This document shows, piece after piece, positions 34,563 through 43,200 of a DNA stretch of 64,000 nt. The translations under genes were made by a program, and so were the position numbers. Below the pieces are notes generated by a model. The model was not told where the DNA came from, did no database searches, and saw only the letters and a program-made list of their open reading frames with translations. The stretch lies in the NCBI RefSeq assembly GCF_003046475.1, contig NZ_PZZZ01000006.1, positions 163,540 through 227,539 of the forward strand, written 5' to 3'. Positions within the stretch are counted from its first letter, which is position 1. The number at the start of each line of letters is the position of its first letter. Origin of the DNA: Mycoplana dimorpha (GTDB taxonomy: Bacteria > Pseudomonadota > Alphaproteobacteria > Rhizobiales > Rhizobiaceae).

Positions 34563-35765
34563 CTACTCCAGCGCCTTGATCATCGGCAGAACCGAGAATT
34601 TGCCGGCCTCGGCCTTGCGGGTCAGCTCCCGCAGGTAGCCTCCCGGCGAGCGGATCTGGTCGGATCGTTCGAGAATGGCGGCGATCACCACAGCTGCCGT
34701 GCCGTCGCCCATCGCCGCGCGGGCCTTCTGGTAGGCATCCGGCGAAATGCCGAGCATCGAGCGGACCAGCGCGGCGGTCTTGACCAGCTCCGCCCAGGTG
34801 CCAATCCCGTCCTTGGCGTAGCTGCGGATTTCAGGGCAGGCGGCCAGCACCCGCTTCAGGCTGATCGCCAACGCCTTCCGCTCCGGTGCGGCTCCTTCCG
34901 CCGGCGGCTCCGCCTGGTTGGTGTCATGGCCGTTTAATTCAAAAGTGGGCTCTGCATTTGAATTCTGAATATGGCGCTCGTTTTGGACGTCATTGGCGCT
35001 CATTTCTTCGTCTGAGAGCGACTTCAGGTAGTCGTCCTCCACCTTTCGGCGCAGTGCCAGCAGCCCGACCCTGCGCGTTTCCAACACCTCGGCAGAGGCC
35101 GACCGGCCCAGCCGTCCGGACAGGCCTGCCAGCGAGAGCTGGTGATCCGCCCACGGGCCGGAGCGCCCTTCCGAGATCGCCGCCTCGACGATCTTGGCGA
35201 CGTCGCGAAGGTGCAGCGTCACCTCGGCCCGCAGGGCCTGCTGACGCCTGGCCTCGGCCCGGGCCGCCTCCGCCTTCTCGTGGATCGCGCTCGCCATCAG
35301 CGCCAGTGGTGCCAGGTCGAAGCCGAACGCCTCCTCGACGACGCCACGCTCGTCGCGCCGGCAGTAGCGCTTGCCGTTGGGGCTGTCGCGGCGAAACAGC
35401 AGGCCGGCGTCCATCAGCTGCGCCAGATGCCGCCGCAGCGTGGCCGGTGCCATGCCGCGCGAGCGCACCGACAGCTCAGCGTTCGACGGAAAGACGATGA
35501 TCGGCGCGCGACCGTCGAGGACCTTGTCCGGGTGGAAGGTCAGCAGCGCCTCGAGCACCGCAATGGTGCGGTCAGACAGCCCATAGGCCGCACGCGCCTC
35601 GGTCAGCGCCCGGATGAGCTGCCATTTGTCCGCCGTGCCGGTGTCGTTGCCGCCCGCATCGGCCGCAAGCTTCGCCTGGGCCTGCGCAACCTGCTTCTGC
35701 ATCGCGAAGACGCGCGCAGTCATCCTGCCGCCGCCGAAAGGCGTCGTTGCCAGTCTCTCCATCAT
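34563..35765 (-). CDS. repC: Replication initiator RepC
   Basis: The 400-residue protein matches RepC of repABC plasmids: an N-terminal initiator domain (TTPFGGGRMTARVFAMQ, KWQLIRALTEARAAYGLSDRTIAVLEAL, IIVFPSNAELSVRSRGMAPATLRRHLAQLMDAGLLFRRDSPN) and the conserved C-terminal block (YAKDGIGTWAELVKTAALVRSMLGIS, SPGGYLRELTRKAEAGKFSV). RepC initiates replication at an origin usually inside its own gene. The start ATG 35765 has GAGGGG upstream. A repA precedes it by 335 bp and no repB lies between, which departs from the canonical order. Confidence 0.95.
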   Translation of the reverse strand: MMERLATTPFGGGRMTARVFAMQKQVAQAQAKLAADAGGNDTGTADKWQLIRALTEARAAYGLSDRTIAVLEALLTFHPDKVLDGRAPIIVFPSNAELSVRSRGMAPATLRRHLAQLMDAGLLFRRDSPNGKRYCRRDERGVVEEAFGFDLAPLALMASAIHEKAEAARAEARRQQALRAEVTLHLRDVAKIVEAAISEGRSGPWADHQLSLAGLSGRLGRSASAEVLETRRVGLLALRRKVEDDYLKSLSDEEMSANDVQNERHIQNSNAEPTFELNGHDTNQAEPPAEGAAPERKALAISLKRVLAACPEIRSYAKDGIGTWAELVKTAALVRSMLGISPDAYQKARAAMGDGTAAVVIAAILERSDQIRSPGGYLRELTRKAEAGKFSVLPMIKALE

Positions 35766-35944
35766 GGTCGTCCCCTCAAGGAGGCAAGAGGCCGGACCTC
35801 GACGTCATGACAAAGTCGTCGCGCGTTCACACCGAACGCACGGGTAGGCTCCAACTCCTTGAAATTGGAGCGTTCTTCGTCGCGCCGCTCAAAACGGCAG
35901 ACAAAAGGTTCCCGTTCCGCGAACGGCAAAACCGACGCGGACTC

Positions 35945-36029
35945 TTGACTTTGAATGTCGGAAGTGATTCTCTCGAACTGCTACATTGAAGAGGGCTTCC
36001 GGAATGGCGACGTTTTGGAGGCCTTTTTT
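35945..36029 (+). ncRNA. Candidate antisense counter-transcribed RNA (ctRNA) of repC
   Basis: On the strand opposite to repA-repC, TTGACT (35945-35950) serves as a -35 box. About 35 bp later a transcript could start that ends in an intrinsic terminator: GGCTTCC (35994-36000) pairs with GGAGGCC (36017-36023, one G-U) followed by six T's (36024-36029). This would give a roughly 50-nt RNA, near the size of known repABC ctRNAs, in the usual place just upstream of repC. The -10 box is weak (TTCTCT). The same gap holds the palindrome CCGTTC-CGC-GAACGG at 35912-35926. Confidence 0.7.
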
Positions 36030-36100
36030 CTTGCTTCGATCCTTTCCCGTTTCGTTTCCATCGTCCCCGGCAAGGCGTTCGGCCCGGCCGGAATTCTGTG

Positions 36101-37348
36101 TCAGCCGCTGCGCCCCCAGGCCTGGAGCACCAGGGCCTCGATCTCGGCGTTGACGGCGTTCATGCTCTCCATCGCCCGGTCGTAGGTGGCGCGGGTAAAA
36201 TTCTCGCGGCCGACCTCGTAGAGCGTCTCCTTCGTGAGGCCTGCGTCCGCGACAGCGGTCGACTTCACCATCGGGGCGGTCAGCACCCGGTCGGCGAACA
36301 GCGATCGCATCAGCCCGACGATCTGCGCCTGCGGCCCGTCATTCGGCTCGAAGCGGGTCACGAGGTAGCGCAGGAAATCGAAATTCAGCCGCCCGCCTGC
36401 CTCGCGCACCACCGACAGCAGGTCCGAGGTCATGAACAGGAACTGGTTCATCGACGCGACGTCGAGCATCTGCGGATGGACGGTGACGATCACCGAGGTC
36501 GAGGCGCAGAGCGCCGAGAGGGTGAGATAGCCGAGCTGCGGCGGGCAATCGAGCACGACGACGTCATAGTCGTCCTCGACTGTGCGCAGTGCCGCGTGCA
36601 CGCGGGCGAAAAACAGCGGCTGCCCCGGCGCACCGGCCTGGCGGTTGGCCAGCGCCCGTGGCGTGACATGCTCGAATTCCTGGAGCTCGAGGTTGCCGGG
36701 GACGAGATCGAGCCCGTCGAAATAGGTCTTGCGGATGATCTCCCGAAGCGGCCGCGCCTCCGCGTCGTAGCGGATCGCGCCGTAGAGCGTATCGTTGCCG
36801 TCGAGGTCGAGCTCGGGCTGGTAGCCGAACAGCGCCGACAGCGAGGCCTGCGGGTCGAGGTCGACGGCCAGCACCCGATAGCCGGCGAGCGCCAGGTACT
36901 GCGCCAGGTGGGCCGCCGATGTCGTCTTGCCGGAGCCGCCCTTGAAGTTGGTGACGGCGATGACCTGCAGGTGCTCGCCGCGGGCGCGGTCGCGCCATTT
37001 GCGGTAGCCGCGCGCCTTGGCGAGATTGCCCTTGGCAAGCGCCTGGTCGGCGAGATGGGCCCGGAGCGCATTGATGTCGGTCAGCGAATAAAAACGCCGG
37101 CCGCCCGGTCCGGTTTGCGGCTGCGGACCCTCTCCGGCCAGCGAAAGCTGCCGCAGGTAGCCGTCGGAAACCCCGATCAGCCGTGCCGCTTCGCCTGAGG
37201 TGAAGCTGCGCAACGCCTTCTTCGCCGCCGGCGGGAAGAAGCGCTCGCGCATCGCCTTTAGCTGCGCCGACAGAACGCGGGCGTCCGCCGCGATCGCCTC
37301 GTCGGCGGCCGGTTCAGCCCGTTCTGTTCTCTCCGGCGCCATCGCCAT
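36101..37348 (-). CDS. repA: Plasmid partitioning ATPase RepA (ParA family), copy 2
   Basis: The 415-residue RepA-type ATPase has an HTH segment (FTSGEAARLIGVSDGYLRQL), deviant Walker A (NFKGGSGKTTSAAHL), VDLDPQASLSALFGYQPELD and Walker B (DYDVVVLDCPPQLGYLTLS). It precedes repC, separated by a 335-bp gap with a candidate ctRNA. In a standard operon repB would follow; here it is missing, and the only RepB in the window belongs to the other repA. The upstream region has two palindromes that may be operators. Confidence 0.94.
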   Translation of the reverse strand: MAMAPERTERAEPAADEAIAADARVLSAQLKAMRERFFPPAAKKALRSFTSGEAARLIGVSDGYLRQLSLAGEGPQPQTGPGGRRFYSLTDINALRAHLADQALAKGNLAKARGYRKWRDRARGEHLQVIAVTNFKGGSGKTTSAAHLAQYLALAGYRVLAVDLDPQASLSALFGYQPELDLDGNDTLYGAIRYDAEARPLREIIRKTYFDGLDLVPGNLELQEFEHVTPRALANRQAGAPGQPLFFARVHAALRTVEDDYDVVVLDCPPQLGYLTLSALCASTSVIVTVHPQMLDVASMNQFLFMTSDLLSVVREAGGRLNFDFLRYLVTRFEPNDGPQAQIVGLMRSLFADRVLTAPMVKSTAVADAGLTKETLYEVGRENFTRATYDRAMESMNAVNAEIEALVLQAWGRSG

Positions 37349-37414
37349 CCGTATCCTTCCTCGCCCGATCGGGCCACGCTCGAACAGCCAGTTTACCGCG
37401 CCGGCAGGAGGCGG

Positions 37415-37484
37415 GGACGACGCGCGGCAAATTTTTTACGCGCCTACGTCGTCCGTCCGATCTAACAGGAAATTTACCGGGTAA
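37415..37484. promoter_or_regulatory. Palindromes upstream of repA copy 2
   Basis: GGACGACG (37415-37422) and CGTCGTCC (37447-37454) form perfect arms around an inner CGCG/CGCG pair and an AT-rich loop. TTACC-G-GGTAA follows at 37474-37484. They lie 67-136 bp upstream of the repA start, where RepA/RepB operators or the promoter would be expected. The rest of 37349-37647 shows no gene. Confidence 0.45.
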
Positions 37485-37647
37485 CGGCAAAAACCGGATC
37501 GGTCGTCATTTTCCGTTAGGGACGGTGGGACGATTCCCGATCGGCGTCAAGGCGTTTGTGGTTCACGGAAGCTTAACAGGATGGTTGGAAACAGAATCAT
37601 TTCCGCAACTTACCGCGGCCGCAGCCGGCGGCGGAGGGCCGGCAGGC

Positions 37648-38115
37648 TCATATCGCCAGCCGAGCCAGAAGCGCCAGAAACGCCTCGCGCGCCTTTTTCC
37701 CACCCAGCCGGGCGGTGCATTCCGCCTCGAAACTCGACGCGGCGCGATAGATCTCCTCGACGAAATCTTCCCCGAAAGGCGTCAGGTAAAGGGCGTTGGA
37801 ACGCCTATCCTGCGAGGAGGGCCGCCGCTCGGTCAACTGCCGGCGCTCGAGCGCGTTGATCAGCGGCACGAAGTTGGCCCGCTGCACGCCGAGCGCCTCG
37901 GCGATTTCGGTCTGCTTGCGGCCCGGATTGGTTGCGATCAGAAGCAGGATGCCGTACTCGCCGGGCCGCAGCTCGAAGCTCGAAAAGCGGGAGTTGAAGC
38001 GACGCGCCAGCAGCGACTGCGTCCGCCGGATCTGGAAGATGACACTGCCGTCGATCGACGAAGCGTCGAGTGATTGCCGATGTACCGGCTCCAGCGTCCC
38101 CGCAAAATTCATCAT
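37648..38115 (-). CDS. MarR-family regulator
   Basis: The 155-residue protein (ATG 38115, or 38112) has the MarR fold: FQIRRTQSLLARRFNSRFS, LRPGEYGILLLIATNPGRKQTEIAEALGVQRANFVPLINALERR and the wing RPSSQDRRSNALYLTPFG. Longer upstream extensions are not family-like. It lies between repA and an aminotransferase, both on the same strand but well separated, so its target is unclear. Confidence 0.86.
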   Translation of the reverse strand: MMNFAGTLEPVHRQSLDASSIDGSVIFQIRRTQSLLARRFNSRFSSFELRPGEYGILLLIATNPGRKQTEIAEALGVQRANFVPLINALERRQLTERRPSSQDRRSNALYLTPFGEDFVEEIYRAASSFEAECTARLGGKKAREAFLALLARLAI

Positions 38116-38301
38116 GGCGCCCCAGTTCGCCGTTATCCCAGCGAGGCTCCCCCGAATTGCACAGTTTGGCAATATGCAAAAGCCGGGCAACCGGGGGCAG
38201 CAGAGGGGGCAAATAGTATTATTTTTATATGCCCGATGGAGGACGTGCCTCCGCCTTTTCGTCAGCAACCATACCGCGAGTCCGGCTCACGGCAGAACAC
38301 C

Positions 38302-39477
38302 TCAGCCAATCGTGCCAAAGCCTTGCAGCCGCTCACGCAGACGACTGATCGTCGCCCGGTCGGCATTGGCGAAGGCAAAGCGCAGGTAGGATTCCTGGCC
38401 CGGGCCGAAGTAGCTGCCGGGCAGGCACAGCACCCCCGCTTCCTTGGCCAGCCGTTCGGCGACCGCCGCCGAGGGCGTGCCGGCGAAGGGATGGCGGACA
38501 AAGGCGAAATAAGCGCCGACCGCGCCGATCGACCAGCCGTTCAGGCCCGCCATCGTCTCCTTGAGTGTCGTGGCGCGCGCCGCGATCTCCAGCCGGTTCT
38601 CCTCCCGCCATCCAGCCAGCAGCGGCAGCGCCTCTGCGACGGCAGCCTGGGCGGAGCGCGGCGGGCAGATCTGGATGTTGTCCATGATCTTCGCCACCTG
38701 CTCTACAACCGCCGGTCCGGCGGCGATGGCGCCGAGCCGGTGGCCGGGAATGCAGAACGACTTGGAGAAGCTGTAGAGACTGATCAGCACCTCCTGCCAG
38801 TCCGGCTTGTCGAACAGTCCGTGCGGGCGCACGCCGCCGTCGGGCAGGAAATCGCGGTAGGTCTCGTCGAGGACCAGCCAGATGCCGCGCGCCCGGCAGA
38901 GGTCGAACACCTTGGCAAGCAGCTCGGGCGGGTAGACGGCGCCGGTCGGGTTGTTGGGCGAGACGAGCGCCAGCGCCCGCACCTCCGGCGTGATCGCGGC
39001 CGCAAGCCCGGCGAGGTCCGGCAGGAAGCCGTTTTCGGGATCGCAGGCGGCCAGCCGCACCTTCACGCCCAGCATGGCCAGGGTGGTTTCCTGGTTGAAA
39101 TAGTACGGATCCGTCATCAGCACGGTGTCGCCGGCGCCGGCAACGGCCATTGCCGCGCAGACGAAGGCCTGGTTGCAACCGGACGTGATGTGGACGTTCG
39201 CGGCCCCGAGCGTCGCACCGTAGACCGCCGCCAGGTGCGCCCCATAGGCCCGGCGCAGCGCGTCCTCGCCTTCGATCGGCCCGTAGCCGGTATAGGCTTT
39301 CGCGCCGGCATATTCGCTCAGCAGTCGCAGCATATCGGGGTGGGCCGGATAGCCGGGCACCGCCTGCGAAAGGTCGATCATCGGACCGCGGCGGCCGTCA
39401 TAGGCTCGGCCCCAGGCAAAGACGGTCGGGACCGGTGGGGCGGCAAGATCTGCGACGGACGGATTGAATTTCGGCAT
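38302..39477 (-). CDS. Class I/II (aspartate-type) PLP aminotransferase
   Basis: The 391-residue protein has the fold-type I pattern: GYGPIEGEDALRRAYGAHLA, HITSGCNQAFVCAAM, LVSPNNPTGAVYPPELL, LVLDETYRDFL, the PLP lysine in YSFSKSFCIPGHRLG and the carboxylate-binding Arg in ESYLRFAFAN. The substrate cannot be set from sequence. A LysR gene lies 27 bp upstream on the same strand, and the pair is divergent from a ureohydrolase-ABC-amidase operon. Transamination of a guanidino amino acid or partnership with the amidase (as in transaminase/omega-amidase pairs) is therefore a reasonable guess. Confidence 0.88.
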   Translation of the reverse strand: MPKFNPSVADLAAPPVPTVFAWGRAYDGRRGPMIDLSQAVPGYPAHPDMLRLLSEYAGAKAYTGYGPIEGEDALRRAYGAHLAAVYGATLGAANVHITSGCNQAFVCAAMAVAGAGDTVLMTDPYYFNQETTLAMLGVKVRLAACDPENGFLPDLAGLAAAITPEVRALALVSPNNPTGAVYPPELLAKVFDLCRARGIWLVLDETYRDFLPDGGVRPHGLFDKPDWQEVLISLYSFSKSFCIPGHRLGAIAAGPAVVEQVAKIMDNIQICPPRSAQAAVAEALPLLAGWREENRLEIAARATTLKETMAGLNGWSIGAVGAYFAFVRHPFAGTPSAAVAERLAKEAGVLCLPGSYFGPGQESYLRFAFANADRATISRLRERLQGFGTIG

Positions 39478-39504
39478 GGTGTTCTCTTCTGGAGGGCGGC
39501 CGCG

Positions 39505-40527
39505 TCAACCGCGGGCTTTTCGTTTCTGTGAGATGGCCGTGCCCTTCCCGCTGGAGGCGGACACCGGCTGGACATCGTCCATTGCACGCGCGCTTCGACC
39601 GCGCAACAGCATCCGCGCCGAGGTCTGCGGCTCGGGCCGGCTGTCTTCCTCCAGCGAGGTGAACAGCCAGTCGATGAACACCCGGGCGATCGGGGCGGCG
39701 CGCACCTCGTGCCGGCAGGCAACATAGAAGGCGTCGTTGGCCGGAACCGTCAGATCGAAGGGAACGACAAGTTCGCCGCGGGCGATCAGCTGCGCCGCGG
39801 TGATGGTGTCACCTAGCGCGACACCCTGGCCATGCAGGGCGGCTTCCGTCGACAGTCGTGCGTCGCTGGTGAACAACTGGGGCCCGCGCGGCAGGTCGAT
39901 GGCGTCGGCGGCGGCAAACCAGGTGTTCCACTCCCGCCCGTCCCGGTCGCCGTGCAGCAGCATATGGTCGGCAAGGTCGCGCACCGAGCGCAGCGGCCTG
40001 CTGTTGAGCAGCGTCGGGCTCGCCACCGGAAACAGCCGCAGATGGCTCCACAGCCGCGTCCAGCAGTCCGGCCAATTGCCGTCCCCATAGAGAATGGCGA
40101 CATCGACCTCGCGCGACAGCACCTGCGCCGGGTCGTTCGAGGCCACCAGGCTCAGCCGGATGCCCGGATATTGCTCGGTAAAGCGGTTCACCCGCGGAAT
40201 GAGCCAGAAGGAAAGCAGCGCCGGCACGCATCCGACCGCCAGCGAACCGCTGGTCGCCGGCTGCCTCATCAGCGCCGTCGCCGCGGCAATGCCGCCGAAC
40301 GCCTCGCTGACGGCCGGCAGCAGCAGCGCGCCTTGCGAGCTCAGCTTCAGCCGCTTGCCGCTGCGCTCGAACAGCGTCACGCCCAGGGCCTCTTCCAGTG
40401 CGCGGATCTGGTGGCTGATGGCGCCATGGGTGACGTTGAGCTCGCGCGCCGCCGCCGAGACCGACCCGCGCCGCGCAGCCGCCTCGAAGGCGCGCAGCGG
40501 GTTCAGGGGCGGCAGGCGGCTGGGCAT
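39505..40527 (-). CDS. LysR-family regulator, GcvA-like
   Basis: The 340-residue protein has the LysR HTH (LNPLRAFEAAARRGSVSAAARELNVTHGAISHQIRALEEALG) and a substrate domain of the GcvA/AmpR type (VDVAILYGDGNWP, ALHGQGVALGD). An extra basic C-terminal tail of about 45 residues is unusual. It is divergent from the ureohydrolase gene across 175 bp, and upstream of the aminotransferase on its own strand, so it probably controls both arms of the locus. Confidence 0.88.
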   Translation of the reverse strand: MPSRLPPLNPLRAFEAAARRGSVSAAARELNVTHGAISHQIRALEEALGVTLFERSGKRLKLSSQGALLLPAVSEAFGGIAAATALMRQPATSGSLAVGCVPALLSFWLIPRVNRFTEQYPGIRLSLVASNDPAQVLSREVDVAILYGDGNWPDCWTRLWSHLRLFPVASPTLLNSRPLRSVRDLADHMLLHGDRDGREWNTWFAAADAIDLPRGPQLFTSDARLSTEAALHGQGVALGDTITAAQLIARGELVVPFDLTVPANDAFYVACRHEVRAAPIARVFIDWLFTSLEEDSRPEPQTSARMLLRGRSARAMDDVQPVSASSGKGTAISQKRKARG

Positions 40528-40702
40528 GAGCGGAGCGCTTTTCCATGTGAGTTTTTCTCACAGAAAACGCTATAACAATGTCAATTGATTTTCCAGGCGT
40601 TTTGTTACGTAATGATGACAACAAGGGCAAAAGCCCGGGGGAGCAGCGCTGATTGACTTGAAGCCCCCCGTGCGCCCGGCATTTCGGAAAGCGAGGCGGA
40701 AA

Positions 40703-41761
40703 ATGGCATTCGACGATAGCAAGCTCCAGGCACTGCGGGACAAGTTCGGTGAGGGGCACGGCGGCGACATCTTCGACCCGGCCTTCCGGCGCGTCGCCGA
40801 CAAGATCTTCTCCAAGAGCGGCACCCGTCTCGCCCCCTATGCCGGCGTGCCGACCTTCCTGGCGGCACCGCACATGCCGGTCGACGCCGAGAATCCGGAC
40901 TTCGGCAACCTCCAGGTCGCCATCACCGGCGTGCCGATGGACCTCGGCGTCACCAACCGCAACGGCTCGCGCTTCGGGCCGCGGGCGATGCGCACGATCG
41001 AGCGCATCGGCCCCTATAACCACGTGCTCGACTGCGCGCCGGTTCACGACCTGCGAGTCGCCGACATCGGCGACGTGCCGTTCCGCAGCCGCTACCGGCT
41101 GGAGATGAGCCACGAGGACATCGAGAAGCGCTTCAACCAGATCGTCGACGCCGGCGTCATCCCGCTCGCCGTCGGCGGCGACCACTCGATCACCCACCCG
41201 ATCATGAAGGCGGTCGGCAAGAAGCAGCCGGTCGGCATGATCCACATCGACGCCCATTGCGACACCGGCGGCGCCTTCGACGGCACCAAGTTCCACCACG
41301 GCGGACCGTTCCGCAACGCCGTGCTCGACGGCGTGCTCGACCCGACCCGCACGATCCAGATCGGCATCCGCGGCTCCTCCGAATATCTGTGGGAGTTCTC
41401 CTACGAATCCGGCATGACCGTCATCCACGCCGAGGAGGTCACCGGCATGGGCATTGCGGCGATCATCGAGAAGGCGAAGCAGGTCGTCGGCGACGGCCCG
41501 ACCTATCTCTCCTTCGACATCGACAGCCTCGATCCGAGCTTCGCGCCCGGCACCGGCACGCCGGAGATCGGCGGCCTGACCACCCGCGAGGTGCTGGAAC
41601 TGCTGCGCGGCCTGAAGGGCGTCAACCTGGTCGGCGGCGACGTCGTCGAGGTCGCCCCGCAATACGACGCCACCACGAACACTGCGCATGCCGGCGCGCA
41701 GGTGCTGTTCGAAATACTCAGCCTGATGGTATTCAGCCCTTCCGTCACGGCAACGGCCTGA
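40703..41761 (+). CDS. Ureohydrolase: agmatinase/guanidinobutyrase family
   Basis: The 352-residue Mn enzyme would release urea from agmatine, 4-guanidinobutyrate or a related guanidine. Metal ligands are present: GGDHS, HIDAHCDTG and SFDIDSLDPSFAPGTGTPEIGG. The N-terminal extension of about 60 residues (DIFDPAFRRVADKIFSKSG) is typical of the agmatinase/guanidinobutyrase/guanidinopropionase subgroup, not of arginase. Start ATG 40703 has GAGG upstream. It heads an operon with an ABC importer and a nitrilase, and gabT/gabD exist 22 kb away, which fits either putrescine or GABA as the product. Confidence 0.9.
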   Translation: MAFDDSKLQALRDKFGEGHGGDIFDPAFRRVADKIFSKSGTRLAPYAGVPTFLAAPHMPVDAENPDFGNLQVAITGVPMDLGVTNRNGSRFGPRAMRTIERIGPYNHVLDCAPVHDLRVADIGDVPFRSRYRLEMSHEDIEKRFNQIVDAGVIPLAVGGDHSITHPIMKAVGKKQPVGMIHIDAHCDTGGAFDGTKFHHGGPFRNAVLDGVLDPTRTIQIGIRGSSEYLWEFSYESGMTVIHAEEVTGMGIAAIIEKAKQVVGDGPTYLSFDIDSLDPSFAPGTGTPEIGGLTTREVLELLRGLKGVNLVGGDVVEVAPQYDATTNTAHAGAQVLFEILSLMVFSPSVTATA

Positions 41762-41784
41762 CATACAATATAAAGTGGGAACAA

Positions 41785-41810
41785 GCCGGGCCGGCATGCA
41801 ACCGGCCGGC
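41785..41810 (+). other. GC-rich intercistronic hairpin between the ureohydrolase and binding-protein genes
   Basis: GCCGGGCCGG (41785-41794) pairs with CCGGCCGGC (41802-41810) with one bulge. There is no T-tract, so it more likely protects mRNA ends or partly attenuates than terminates. Such stems often flank genes for abundant binding proteins. Confidence 0.45.
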
Positions 41811-41828
41811 GCAAACTGGAGAAAGACG

Positions 41829-42917
41829 ATGCGTGACATCCTCAACGCAAATGTGAGCCGCCGCGGTGTGCTCGGCGCCGGCGTGGCCGGTGCATCGCTC
41901 TTGGCGATGCCCTCGATCCTGCGCGCCCAGGAAAAGTCCCTGAAGGTCGGCGTCTACGGCGGCTACTTCAAGGATTCCTTCGACAAGAACATCTTCCCGG
42001 AATTCACCAAGGCCACCGGCATCGCGGTCGAATCCGTTGCCGAGCCGACCGGCGAGGCCTGGCTCGTACAACTCGAGCAGGCCGCCAAGGCCGGCCAGGC
42101 CCCGGCCGACGTCTCGATGATGTCGCAGGTGGCGATGCTGAAGGGCCAGGCGACCGAGCTCTGGGCACCGCTCGACACGGCCAAGATCAAGAACGCCGGC
42201 AACCTGCTCGACCGCTTCGTCAACAAGTATCCGGACGGCCGGATTGCCGGCATCGGGGCGGTGGCGTGGTACATCACGCTCGTCACCAACACCGACGTCT
42301 ACAAGGAGCCGCCGACCTCGTGGCAGGCGTTCTGGGATCCGGCCAACGCCAACAAGCTCGGCCTGCTGGCGCTCGTCTCCAACTCCTTCCTGTTGGAAGT
42401 GACGGCCAAGACCTTCATGGGCGGCACCAATGCGCTCGACACCGAGGAGGGCATCCTCAAGGCCTTCGACAAGCTCGCCGAGGTCAAGCCGAACGTGGCG
42501 CTCTGGTATCGCGACGAGGCACAGTTCGAACAGGCGCTGAAGTCGGGCGAGATTCCGATGGGCCAGTACTACCACGACGTCACCGGCCTTGCCGCCGCCG
42601 ATGGCCATCATGTCCGCTCGACCTTCCCGAAGGAAGGCGGCATCCAGGATTCCGGTTGCTGGGCCCTGTCGCGCGCCTCCAAGAAGGTCGAAGAGGCCCA
42701 CGTCTTCATCGACTACATGTGCCAGCCGGCCATCCAGGCGACGCTGTCGCGCAAGGTCGGAACGGCGCCGACCGTCAAGCGCGAACTGCTCGACCTGAAC
42801 GAGAAGGAATTCGCCGCCGTCTCGTCCGACATCGAGCCGATCATCCCGCGGTACGATCTCTACCAGACCAAGTCCGACTGGCTGAACCAGAAGTGGACGG
42901 AGCTGATCGTCGGCTAA
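41829..42917 (+). CDS. Periplasmic substrate-binding protein of a polyamine/spermidine-type ABC importer
   Basis: The 362-residue protein starts at ATG 41829 (GGAGAAAG upstream) with a twin-arginine-like signal (SRRGVLGAGVAGASLLAMP, cut near AQE). The mature part (LKVGVYGGYFKDSFDKNIFPEFTKATGI, then DVSMMSQVAMLKGQA) is a PotD/PotF-like solute-binding fold. Substrate is unknown, but the flanking ureohydrolase suggests agmatine, guanidinobutyrate or another guanidino/polyamine compound. A terminator-like hairpin follows 12 bp after the stop. Confidence 0.9.
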   Translation: MRDILNANVSRRGVLGAGVAGASLLAMPSILRAQEKSLKVGVYGGYFKDSFDKNIFPEFTKATGIAVESVAEPTGEAWLVQLEQAAKAGQAPADVSMMSQVAMLKGQATELWAPLDTAKIKNAGNLLDRFVNKYPDGRIAGIGAVAWYITLVTNTDVYKEPPTSWQAFWDPANANKLGLLALVSNSFLLEVTAKTFMGGTNALDTEEGILKAFDKLAEVKPNVALWYRDEAQFEQALKSGEIPMGQYYHDVTGLAAADGHHVRSTFPKEGGIQDSGCWALSRASKKVEEAHVFIDYMCQPAIQATLSRKVGTAPTVKRELLDLNEKEFAAVSSDIEPIIPRYDLYQTKSDWLNQKWTELIVG

Positions 42918-42928
42918 GGGGCTACAAC

Positions 42929-42948
42929 GGCCGCGCCCCGGCGCGGCC
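42929..42948 (+). terminator. Terminator/attenuator behind the binding-protein gene
   Basis: GGCCGCGC and GCGCGGCC form an 8-bp stem with loop CCCG followed by TCTTCTTCCCC. It probably reduces read-through so that the binding protein is made in excess over the ATPase and permeases that start at 43201. Confidence 0.65.
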
Positions 42949-42949
42949 T

Positions 42950-42970
42950 CTTCTTCCCCTCGGGGAGAAG
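42950..42970. repeat. REP-like palindrome, copy 2
   Basis: CTTCTTCCCC and GGGGAGAAG flank a 2-base loop, with one bulged T compared with the copies at 17626 and 55183. A degenerate half-copy (GGCGGGGAGAAG) follows near 43050. Confidence 0.55.
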
Positions 42971-43200
42971 GTGGCCCAAAGAGGCTTTTGCAGCGACTTG
43001 CCTGCTTGGCTCCCCTTATCGCCTGGCCGGGCCAGGTTCTTCCTTCCGGCGGGGAGAAGAGGAAGCACAAGGCGCAAGGCGTCATCATTGCCATCAAAGG
43101 CACTGGCAAGCCCAGAGCCTGACTAGCATTCGCATGAAATTTCTGCCTTAGCAGGGCAGACGGGTTTCCCCCCGGAAAACTGCATGAGCTCGGAGACCCA

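Noticed and set aside
40528-43200. Guanidine riboswitch in the gaps before the ureohydrolase or the ABC ATPase gene
   Set aside because: The context made it worth looking for, but none of the guanidine-I, -II or -III motifs could be recognised; only simple hairpins were seen. A covariance-model search would settle it.
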